This document shows, one piece after another, positions 17,909 to 24,846 of a stretch of 64,000 nucleotides of DNA (its first letter is position 1; each line of letters opens with the position of its first letter). This stretch comes from Segatella copri. Its GTDB lineage: Bacteria > Bacteroidota > Bacteroidia > Bacteroidales > Bacteroidaceae. The notes beneath the pieces are model-generated. The model worked only from the letters and a program-made list of their open reading frames with translations. It had not been told where the DNA came from and made no database searches. A program made the translations under genes and the position numbers. Where the stretch lies: the NCBI RefSeq assembly GCF_019249795.2, contig NZ_CP156891.1, positions 1,816,001-1,880,000 on the forward strand, in the 5' to 3' direction.

Positions 17909-19280
17909 TACAGAAGTAGATGGTGGCTGAAACCAGCAGACGAACCAGCAGCAGGAGATAGATGTTCTGCAGGCTGCGAGTCATGAAATAGGTAACTACC
18001 ATCGTGGCTGCCGCACAGAGCATGAATGGCAGTATATCCTTTGCCACATCCAGGAACCGCAATCCGGCAACACGCTTCATCATCCACTGCCAGACCAAAA
18101 GCCAGGCGATGATAAACACGGTATAGGCTATCACCATGGTCTGGATGCCATATTGATGACAGAACAACACCAAGGCGAGCAACCCCACTACCTGACCGAT
18201 GTTGCACCACATATACACATCAGAACGCCCCTTGCTGATGGCAAGATTCTGATAGAGCGTATAAATCGGCATAAAGGCACCGCTCACACAGAGAATCTGC
18301 AACAGCGGCACACTGGCTATCCATTTCTCATGAATCGTAATCAGAATGAATTCGCGTGATACCAGGGTCAAACCAAACATCAATGGAAAAGAAAGGAATG
18401 CCGTGAAACGGAGCATTTTTCTAAACACCAGCAACTCGCGGTTCTTATCGTTCTGGATAGAAGCCAAGACAGGCTGAGCTATCTGTCCCACCGTATTGGC
18501 AACAAACGAATTAGCCTTGGTGTCCCAGTTGTATGCCTGACTATAGTTACCCACATCATTAATCGGATAGAACCTGCCGAAGACAAAGGTCAATACATTA
18601 TTGCTCACCGTATTAATGATGTTGGTAACCAGGAGTTTCACGCTGAATCCAAACATCTTCCTCACCGGTCCGAAATCGATATGAAAGTTCGGGCGCCATC
18701 CCGTATAATAATATCTTCCTATATTCAGCACGAGGATAAAGATAACCTGCTGCCAGGCAAGACTCCAGTAAGCCATGCCGTTGAATGCCAGTACCAGTCC
18801 CACGACATTCGAACTGATCAGGGCCATGAAATTAACGATGGTAATCTCCTTGTTCATCATGTTCTTCATCATATATCCGTTCTGGGCGATGCCAAACGAA
18901 GAGATAAAGAAACTCAGGAACACGAAGCGCGACAGGGAGGTGAGACAAGGCTGATGGAAGAAATCTGCTATCAGCGGCGCACAGAAAAAGAGCACCACAT
19001 ACATGGTAAGACTCACCAGGACATTAAACCAGAACACCGAGTTATAATCGTTATCGGTGGGTTTTCTGATATTCACCAGTGCCTGGGTAAACCCGCTACT
19101 CTGCAGATTGCCCGCTATCAGGGTGAATATGGTGAGGATGCCGATGATACCATAATCGGCTGGCGACAACAAACGCGCCAAGAAGATGCCAAAGAGGATA
19201 TTGAGTACCTGGGTAGAGCCACTGTTCATCGCTCCCCAGAACAATCCCTTGGCGGTTTTTTCCTTTAATGATTCTGCCAT
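17844..19280 (-). CDS. Lipopolysaccharide/capsule flippase, WzxC-like (MOP superfamily)
   Basis: 478 residues with about 12-14 membrane helices. The N-terminus GLFWGAMNSGSTQVLNIL and then ARLLSPADYGIIGILTIF is the signature of the Wzx/MATE-like polysaccharide transporter family. Such proteins flip undecaprenyl-linked oligosaccharides to the periplasm. It is divergent from the LicD gene and shares overlapping promoters with it. Its 3' end overlaps the convergent GT2 gene by 65 bp. A single flippase suggests a Wzx-dependent route for the glycan of this region; no Wzy polymerase was recognised. Confidence 0.9.
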   Translation of the reverse strand: MAESLKEKTAKGLFWGAMNSGSTQVLNILFGIFLARLLSPADYGIIGILTIFTLIAGNLQSSGFTQALVNIRKPTDNDYNSVFWFNVLVSLTMYVVLFFCAPLIADFFHQPCLTSLSRFVFLSFFISSFGIAQNGYMMKNMMNKEITIVNFMALISSNVVGLVLAFNGMAYWSLAWQQVIFILVLNIGRYYYTGWRPNFHIDFGPVRKMFGFSVKLLVTNIINTVSNNVLTFVFGRFYPINDVGNYSQAYNWDTKANSFVANTVGQIAQPVLASIQNDKNRELLVFRKMLRFTAFLSFPLMFGLTLVSREFILITIHEKWIASVPLLQILCVSGAFMPIYTLYQNLAISKGRSDVYMWCNIGQVVGLLALVLFCHQYGIQTMVIAYTVFIIAWLLVWQWMMKRVAGLRFLDVAKDILPFMLCAAATMVVTYFMTRSLQNIYLLLLVRLLVSATIYFCIMKLLKVQILEECIAFCKRGR

Positions 19281-19331
19281 CGTTTCTATCTGATAAATAT
19301 GGAATATTACTTGTTTTTACTTTTTAGAATG

Positions 19332-19362
19332 CAAAAGTAGCATAAATAGTTTGAAGTTCAAA
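19332..19362 (-). promoter_or_regulatory. Leftward promoter of the flippase gene, overlapping the licD promoter
   Basis: On the minus strand TTTG (complement of 19359-19362), 19 bp, TACTTTTG (complement of 19332-19339). It lies 52 bp upstream of the flippase ATG. Confidence 0.7.
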
Positions 19363-19380
19363 ACTTTTTGCTTACTTTTG
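19350..19380 (+). promoter_or_regulatory. Rightward promoter of the LicD gene, overlapping the flippase promoter
   Basis: TTTG (19350-19353), 19 bp, TACTTTTG (19373-19380). Its -33 region lies inside the -33/-7 span of the opposite promoter, so the two polymerases cannot bind at the same time. Confidence 0.72.
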
Positions 19381-19402
19381 CAGCCGTAAAACAGAAAAAA
19401 GT

Positions 19403-20272
19403 ATGGATATTAAGAACATCAAGAAGGAATGGAATGCCACAATACTCGATATATTGAAGGCATTCATCGAAATCTGCAACAAGTATCACCTCAGATATTA
19501 CTGTTGTGCCGGCACCGCCATCGGAGCCGCCCGTCACCACGGAATGATTCCCTGGGACGATGACATCGACGTGCTGATGCCACGCCCCGACTACGACCGT
19601 CTGCTCGAAATCGCCAAACACGAAGACTTTGGCAAATACGAGGTAGTGACTCCCTACAACAACGAATCGTATCCTCTGTATTTCTCTAAACTCGTGAATC
19701 GCGAAACCACCCTTATCGAGGAGAAGGAGCGTCCCTGCATCATCGGTCTTTACGTAGATATCTTCCCTCTTGATGCCACCGACGATGACCTGGAAACGGC
19801 AAAGGCGCTGTATCGCAAATACTCTAAGACCATCAACCGTCTGAATGCCGTAACCACCCACAATACTTTCTTTGAGTACATCTCCCTGCTCCTGCACAAG
19901 GAAACCTGGGGCCGCTTTGCCATCAAGACGATCGCCTTCTTCTGCCGCAGCAAGATGCGCCACCGCCTCATCCAGCAGATGGACGAGATGAGTCACCGGT
20001 ATGACTTCGATAAGGCGAAGAACGTACTGGTGAATACAGGTTCCTACCACTATAAGGAGATTTTCCCGAAGGAATGGCTCGGCAAGGGCAAGGAATTCCC
20101 GTTCGAGGATACCACCGTCTTGCTGCCGGAGCAGGCTGATACCTATCTGCGCCACTTCTTTGGCGACTATATGAAGTTTCCACCCGTAGAACAGAGAGTA
20201 GAGAAACACCTTCGCTACTATCTGAACATGGAAAAGCGGGAAACATGGGATGAGATTAAAAGAAAGCTTTAG
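19403..20272 (+). CDS. LicD family phosphotransferase
   Basis: 289 residues. The core reads YCCAGTAIGAARHHGMIP and then WDDDIDVLMPRPDYDR, the nucleotidyltransferase-like Asp motif of LicD/fukutin-type proteins. LicD moves phosphocholine from CDP-choline; related FKRP/fukutin proteins move ribitol phosphate from CDP-ribitol. No choline kinase or CTP:phosphocholine cytidylyltransferase gene is nearby. An IspD/TarI-type cytidylyltransferase and an epimerase lie next door, so a CDP-polyol donor is plausible. The stop overlaps the convergent epimerase gene by 4 bp. Confidence 0.88.
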   Translation: MDIKNIKKEWNATILDILKAFIEICNKYHLRYYCCAGTAIGAARHHGMIPWDDDIDVLMPRPDYDRLLEIAKHEDFGKYEVVTPYNNESYPLYFSKLVNRETTLIEEKERPCIIGLYVDIFPLDATDDDLETAKALYRKYSKTINRLNAVTTHNTFFEYISLLLHKETWGRFAIKTIAFFCRSKMRHRLIQQMDEMSHRYDFDKAKNVLVNTGSYHYKEIFPKEWLGKGKEFPFEDTTVLLPEQADTYLRHFFGDYMKFPPVEQRVEKHLRYYLNMEKRETWDEIKRKL

Positions 20273-21345
20273 CCTTCCCTCACTTCCTGCAAGGTATGTC
20301 CGAAACCTTCTTCTACATCAAAGAGCGGTTTCCAGCCTAAAGCCTTGAGTTTATCCGTACTGAAGGTTGCCTTGGTGATAGGCGTGGTATTGCCCTGCTG
20401 CGCATCCGCCTCAGGAATATCAAACACCACCTTTCTATCCGCTTTCCGGGCTATCAGCTCTGCCAGTTGGCGGATGGAGATATTCGATTCTGAATGAGCC
20501 ACATTATAGGCATTTGCCCTCTCGCCATCCAGCAGGAGGCGCAAGATGGCATGGGCGGCATCTACCACATAAAGCCAGGAGCGGAAAGCCTCACCCTTAC
20601 TCTTCAGGACGATATCCTCACCCTTCAGAACATTGCGGATAAACTGGGCATACACCCTATTGTCACTCTCCGTAAAGCCCGGACCGTAGGTATGACTCAG
20701 TCTGGCTATCACCACATCGGCATCATACTCTGCTCCGTATGCCATGCAGAGCGTTTCGGCAGCACGTTTGGAAGATGGATAGCAGGCACGCACCGATGCA
20801 CAATCCACATAGCCGCTGCTCTTCTCGGTAAATTCAGAGCCATCGCCCTCGCCATAGATTTCACCCGAAGAGATATAAACCATGCGCTGCATGCGGTGAC
20901 TCAATCCATATTCCAGCAGGTTGGATACGCCGTTGATGTTTGCCTTCATCACCTCTACAGGGTTCTGCTTAAAGAAGTTAGGACTCGCATTGCTGGCTGC
21001 ATCGATGATGTAATCAGCGTCCTCAGCCAACTCATTATAGACTGGTTCCCCTATCATCCTGTCCATGCTCTTGATGACAGGCTGGGTAACGTCTATCTCT
21101 GCAAAGAAGAAAGATTCATCCTCCCAATAGGCAGCAAACTTCTGTCGGGCACGTTCCTTGTTTCTTCCGGCTGCTATCACCTTGTAGCACCGGGCAGGAT
21201 TCTGCATCAGCACATCAACCACACAGCCTCCTACCAATCCTGTAGCACCAGCCACAAGAATGGTCTTGCCATGCAGACGCTCCAATTCCAAACCTTCCCG
21301 GAAAAGGCGCGCAATATCTTCCTTATATGGTGAATTTCCTATCAT
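20269..21345 (-). CDS. NAD-dependent epimerase/dehydratase (extended SDR)
   Basis: 358 residues. The Rossmann motif GATGLVGGCVVDVL follows a strand (KTILVAG). The catalytic region shows VYISSGEIYGEG and, later, YPSSKRAAET, giving the S-Y-x3-K style site. Family members remodel nucleotide sugars. It is followed 7 bp upstream by the IspD-like cytidylyltransferase gene in the same orientation, a pairing found in loci for CDP-activated polyols. The exact substrate cannot be read. Confidence 0.85.
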   Translation of the reverse strand: MIGNSPYKEDIARLFREGLELERLHGKTILVAGATGLVGGCVVDVLMQNPARCYKVIAAGRNKERARQKFAAYWEDESFFFAEIDVTQPVIKSMDRMIGEPVYNELAEDADYIIDAASNASPNFFKQNPVEVMKANINGVSNLLEYGLSHRMQRMVYISSGEIYGEGDGSEFTEKSSGYVDCASVRACYPSSKRAAETLCMAYGAEYDADVVIARLSHTYGPGFTESDNRVYAQFIRNVLKGEDIVLKSKGEAFRSWLYVVDAAHAILRLLLDGERANAYNVAHSESNISIRQLAELIARKADRKVVFDIPEADAQQGNTTPITKATFSTDKLKALGWKPLFDVEEGFGHTLQEVREG

Positions 21346-21352
21346 AACATGT

Positions 21353-22069
21353 TTATTTTAACCAAGCCTCAGGCTGAACCTTCATCAGTGCCTTCAGTAT
21401 CTCCAGATCCTCAACGGTGGTTATCTTGATGTTCTTCTCTGAACCAGGCACGATATGCATCTGTATGCCTCCCAGTTCTGCCATCAGGGTACAGGATGCC
21501 ACCGAATTGGTGATGCCCTTCTCCTTAGCCTCTTCGTGGGCTGCTATCAGATTGCCCAAACGGAAGGTCTGGGGTGTCTGGGTACGGATCAGTTTGTCGC
21601 GCGGAATACTGGTGTTGGTCGTAAAACCATCTTCGCTCTCCAGGATAGCCTCTCTACATTTGATACCCGTAATGGCATAGCCATACTTCTGGCAGATGGC
21701 GATATTGGATGAGATGATGTCTTGCGACAAGAGTGGGCGCACGGCATCATGCACCAGCACCAGGTCGTCATCACCGCATCCCACCTCTTTCAAGCCATAG
21801 ATACCATTGTGGATTGACTCCTGACCATTGCTTCCGCCAGGGAATATCCATTTCAGCTTGGTAATGCAGAACTGGTTGGCATACGACTGCAGTACCGTTT
21901 CCCAACCTGCCAGACATACCACAGCAATACCCTGAATATCAGGATGCTTCTGAAAAGCCATCATCGTATGGATGATGATAGGACAGTTGTCTACATGCAT
22001 AAACTGCTTTGGGATGTCCTGTCCCATTCTATTGCCAGAACCTCCGGCTATGATCAATGCATAGTTCAT
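21353..22069 (-). CDS. IspD/TarI family cytidylyltransferase, probably polyol-phosphate specific
   Basis: 238 residues. The N-terminal CTP-binding loop is ALIIAGGSGNRMGQDIPKQF, followed by FPGGSNGQESIHNG and later HDAVRPLLS, the IspD/TarI pattern. Homology alone cannot separate MEP cytidylyltransferase (IspD) from ribitol-5-phosphate cytidylyltransferase (TarI). The placement between an SDR gene, LicD and a hexapeptide acyltransferase favours a glycan role. By contrast, the isoprenoid genes dxr and ispF lie far away at the window ends. Whether another ispD exists elsewhere would decide this. Confidence 0.8.
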   Translation of the reverse strand: MNYALIIAGGSGNRMGQDIPKQFMHVDNCPIIIHTMMAFQKHPDIQGIAVVCLAGWETVLQSYANQFCITKLKWIFPGGSNGQESIHNGIYGLKEVGCGDDDLVLVHDAVRPLLSQDIISSNIAICQKYGYAITGIKCREAILESEDGFTTNTSIPRDKLIRTQTPQTFRLGNLIAAHEEAKEKGITNSVASCTLMAELGGIQMHIVPGSEKNIKITTVEDLEILKALMKVQPEAWLK

Positions 22070-22089
22070 ATTCTCTATCTTTAAATTGA

Positions 22090-22638
22090 TTATTTCTGAA
22101 TGATTCTCCCCGGATTCCCTACCACGGTAGCCCCGTCGGGAATATCCTGGAATACCACAGCACCGGCGCCTATCGTCACGTGGTTGCCGATATGGATGCC
22201 GCCGAATACCGTGGCGCCGGTATAAATCTTCACGTCATTTCCGATGGTAGGTCTGCCGCCCTTGCCGTTGCCCAGCGTCACCATCTGCAGACAGTAGAAG
22301 TCATCACCTATGCTTTCTGCGTTGAGATAGGTGGCATAGCTGTGCTCCAGATGCGCACCCTTCCCGATATGCGGACACCAGATGGTCATCGTACGCTCAG
22401 GAGGCAACAGCCAGCTGATGAAAACCGAACGGTATTCGCCCATGCGGTAATAAAACAGATTGCGGAAACTCCTTTCGCGGGTGCATGCCTTAATCAGGTT
22501 GAGCACCGTAGGCTTCCTCTCCTGCACCTTCAGCAGGTCGGCATCTATCTCCTTCTTATGGAGCAGATACAAAGCGATATGCGGCAACATGCGCACCGCC
22601 GAAGCTGACAATATGATGGTTTGTACAATCGGATTCAT
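22090..22638 (-). CDS. Serine-acetyltransferase-like hexapeptide acyltransferase
   Basis: 182 residues from the ATG at 22638 (MNPIVQTIILSASA); a longer reading to 22689 starts inside the promoter. The C-terminal half is a left-handed beta-helix with hexapeptide repeats (IGNDVKIYTGATVFGGI, IGNHVTIGAGAVV, GATVVGNPGRI). The family O-acetylates serine or sugars using acetyl-CoA. In this position, the last gene of the leftward cytidylyltransferase-epimerase unit's upstream end, sugar acetylation is more likely than cysteine synthesis. A TATCTTTG -7 element is at the complement of 22667-22674. Confidence 0.82.
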   Translation of the reverse strand: MNPIVQTIILSASAVRMLPHIALYLLHKKEIDADLLKVQERKPTVLNLIKACTRERSFRNLFYYRMGEYRSVFISWLLPPERTMTIWCPHIGKGAHLEHSYATYLNAESIGDDFYCLQMVTLGNGKGGRPTIGNDVKIYTGATVFGGIHIGNHVTIGAGAVVFQDIPDGATVVGNPGRIIQK

Positions 22639-22820
22639 GACTCTAAATCTTGTTTTAACATGGTTGCAAAGATACAAAAAATAAAGCAACTAGCATGCTT
22701 TTATCCGAAAACAATTGCTCTTTTCACTAAAAATAAGATAATAGAACAGGGTTTGTAGATTTTTAGTCGGTTTTATTGCTAAATAATGTGAATTAAATAG
22801 CTTTCCATACAACTTTTCCG

Positions 22821-22828
22821 TACCTTTG
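22821..22828 (+). promoter_or_regulatory. -7 element upstream of the sigma-54 activator gene
   Basis: TACCTTTG, 50 bp before the start codon, matches TAnnTTTG. The -33 element is poor, suggesting a weak or regulated promoter. Confidence 0.5.
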
Positions 22829-22877
22829 CACAAAGTTATATATAACGATATTATAGAAGAGGATAAAACAGAACATT

Positions 22878-24251
22878 ATGAAGAGGATATTGATTGTAGA
22901 AGACGATTTGGCATTCGGAACAATGATACAGACTTGGCTCAAAAAGAAAGGATTCGATGTAGAAAGGGTAACATCCGTAGGCGCTGCCATCAAAGCGATG
23001 GGAGCCGGCGATGCATTCCATTTGGTTCTTTCCGACCTGCGCCTGCCCGACCATGACGGACTGGTATTGCTCCAGCATATCAGAAAGTCCGATGCCCACC
23101 TGCCTTTTATCGTAATGACTAGCTATGCAGAGGTTCAGAATGCTGTATGTGCCATGAAATCGGGTGCTACCGATTACGTGGCTAAACCCTTCCATCCCGA
23201 AATCCTCTTAGAGAAAATCCGTGAGGCTATCCAGTCGGCTGCTTCTGCGGTTTCAACCCCTCAGCGTGCGGAATCTGCCGCCATGCAGGATGCGCCCCAA
23301 GAAGAGCAGCAGGGCGCTACGGAGGTTCCTAGATATATAAAAGGTGAAAGCGAGGCTTCCAAACAGCTCTACGAGTTCGTTTCGCTCGTTGCCCCAACCC
23401 CGATGTCAGTGCTCATTCTCGGAGCCAGCGGCACCGGAAAGGAATATGTGGCGCGCAGCATCCACGAACAGAGTCTGCGCAAGGACAAACCTTTCTATGC
23501 CATCGACTGCGGCGCCATTCCTAAGGAGGTGGCAGCATCTGAATTCTTCGGATATAAGAAGGGTGCCTTTACCGGAGCCGAACAGGATAAGAAGGGTGCC
23601 TTCGAGATAGCTAACGGCGGAACGGTTTTCCTCGATGAGATGGGAAACCTCAACTACGAAGTACAGGTGCAGCTCCTCAGAGCCTTGCAGGAGAGGAAAA
23701 TCCGTCCGCTGGGCAGCACGCAGGAGATTGATGTGGATATCCGACTCATCTGTGCCACCAACGAGAATCTGGCGCAGGCGGTAGCCGAAGGCAAGTTCAG
23801 AGAGGACCTCTATCACCGCATCAACGAGTTTACCATCTACATGCCTGCCCTCAAGGACAGAGGTGCCGATATCTTCCTCTTTGCCAACCTCTTTATCAAG
23901 CACGCCAACCAGGAACTGGGCAAGAATGTGCTCGGAATGGATGTCAAAGCCTCCGAAATCATTGCCTCATACGACTGGCCGGGCAACCTGCGCGAACTGA
24001 ACAATGTGATGAAGCGCGCCACCCTGCTCGCCCGTGGCAAGTATATCGGTGCCCAGGAACTGGAGAAGACGATGGCACAGACCTCCACCGCCCGACCGCT
24101 CAATATGCAGCTGCACAGCGAACAGTCGGAACAGGAAAGCATCGCCGCTGCCCTGAGAGCCACCCACGGCAACAAGAGCAAGGCAGCCCAACTGCTTGCC
24201 ATCGACCGCAAGACACTCTACAACAAAATGAAGAAATACGGCATGGAGTAA
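22878..24251 (+). CDS. Sigma-54-dependent response regulator (NtrC family)
   Basis: 457 residues in three domains. Residues 1-120 are a receiver with the phosphoacceptor Asp53 (LVLSDLRLP). Residues 155-390 are an AAA+ domain with Walker A GASGTGKE at 182-189, the sigma-54-contacting GAFTGA at 229-234 and a Walker B near FLDEMGNL. The C-terminus is a Fis-type helix-turn-helix (NKSKAAQLLAIDRKTLYNKM). It remodels RpoN-RNA polymerase at -24/-12 promoters. A matching -24/-12 promoter lies 147 bp downstream, and a hybrid histidine kinase gene is next but one, so these very likely form one regulatory unit. Confidence 0.95.
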   Translation: MKRILIVEDDLAFGTMIQTWLKKKGFDVERVTSVGAAIKAMGAGDAFHLVLSDLRLPDHDGLVLLQHIRKSDAHLPFIVMTSYAEVQNAVCAMKSGATDYVAKPFHPEILLEKIREAIQSAASAVSTPQRAESAAMQDAPQEEQQGATEVPRYIKGESEASKQLYEFVSLVAPTPMSVLILGASGTGKEYVARSIHEQSLRKDKPFYAIDCGAIPKEVAASEFFGYKKGAFTGAEQDKKGAFEIANGGTVFLDEMGNLNYEVQVQLLRALQERKIRPLGSTQEIDVDIRLICATNENLAQAVAEGKFREDLYHRINEFTIYMPALKDRGADIFLFANLFIKHANQELGKNVLGMDVKASEIIASYDWPGNLRELNNVMKRATLLARGKYIGAQELEKTMAQTSTARPLNMQLHSEQSEQESIAAALRATHGNKSKAAQLLAIDRKTLYNKMKKYGME

Positions 24252-24270
24252 AACATGCCACACCCCGATT

Positions 24271-24305
24271 CCCCAATATATTCCACACTATATTGGGGAA
24301 TTTTT
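24271..24305 (+). terminator. Rho-independent terminator after the response-regulator gene
   Basis: A perfect 10 bp stem CCCCAATATA / TATATTGGGG with an 8 nt loop is followed by AATTTTTCT. It isolates the regulator gene from the next promoter. Confidence 0.85.
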
Positions 24306-24397
24306 CTACACCTTTTCCCCACTTTCCCCACATCCCGTTTCTGGCACAAAACACCATCAACCCTGATTATCAGATACTTAACCAAATCCATCGATTT

Positions 24398-24414
24398 TTG
24401 GCACGCCTATTGTG
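24398..24414 (+). promoter_or_regulatory. Sigma-54 (-24/-12) promoter
   Basis: TTGGCACGCCTATTGTG matches the RpoN consensus TTGGCACG-N4-TTGCA except for GT in place of GC at -12. The GG is at 24400-24401 with 10 bp to the second dinucleotide, the exact spacing required. No Bacteroidota housekeeping promoter is seen in this gap. The transcript would start near 24425, about 74 nt before the small exported peptide gene. Confidence 0.78.
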
Positions 24415-24498
24415 ATATTATTTAGCGAACTCGCAAATGAGTTTCAGCAAGAGAATTAATAAACAAAATAATATTCACAATTAAAAAACAAAAGAATT

Positions 24499-24684
24499 AT
24501 GAAAAAGTTAGTATTTGCAGTTATCGCAGCAGTAGCAATGGTATCAGTTAGCAATGTATTTGCAGGTAACAGAATGGTAAGCGTTGCAGGTTCAGAACCA
24601 GTAGACACAGTAGCTCCAGCCGACACAACAGCAACACCTGTTGAGACTCCAGCAGCAACAGTGGATTCAACCGTAGCAAAGTAA
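24499..24684 (+). CDS. Small exported Thr/Pro/Ala-rich peptide
   Basis: 61 residues. A clear Sec signal peptide occupies about residues 1-22 (MKKLVFAVIAAVAMVSVSN then VFA), with likely cleavage after VFA. The mature 39 residues are acidic and rich in Val, Thr, Pro and Ala with repeated DT/ATP units (VDTVAPADTTATPVETPAAT). No Cys and no membrane segment are present. It sits alone between the sigma-54-type promoter and a terminator. I do not recognise the family. The placement suggests it is the direct target of the neighbouring activator, perhaps an envelope-stress or signalling peptide. Confidence 0.75.
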   Translation: MKKLVFAVIAAVAMVSVSNVFAGNRMVSVAGSEPVDTVAPADTTATPVETPAATVDSTVAK

Positions 24685-24725
24685 ATCCACCTTCAGAAAA
24701 TAGTAATTACGCGTCGCTTTCAATG

Positions 24726-24770
24726 AAACAGGAGATAGATGACCAGATTTTGGCATTTATCTCCTGTTTT
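24726..24770 (+). terminator. Terminator after the small exported peptide
   Basis: AAACAGGAGATA (24726-24737) pairs perfectly with TATCTCCTGTTT (24758-24769) over a 20 nt loop, ending in a short T run. Confidence 0.8.
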
Positions 24771-24772
24771 CG

Positions 24773-24803
24773 TTGGTTTATATCGCATTTTTGATTAACT
24801 TTG
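24773..24803 (+). promoter_or_regulatory. Promoter of the hybrid histidine kinase gene
   Basis: TTG (24773-24775), 20 bp, TAACTTTG (24796-24803), a good Bacteroidota match 43 bp before the ATG. The kinase is thus transcribed separately from the sigma-54-driven peptide. Confidence 0.65.
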
Positions 24804-24846
24804 CACGCAAATAGCAAAAAGACTCAAAACATTAAAAGATAAAAAG

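Noticed and set aside
21353-22069. Naming the cytidylyltransferase ispD outright
   Set aside because: Family match cannot separate IspD from TarI, and the neighbours point to glycan work, so no symbol was given.
24341-24356. Second TGGCAC (CTGGCACAAAACACCA) as another sigma-54 promoter
   Set aside because: No TTGC/TTGT at the required distance.
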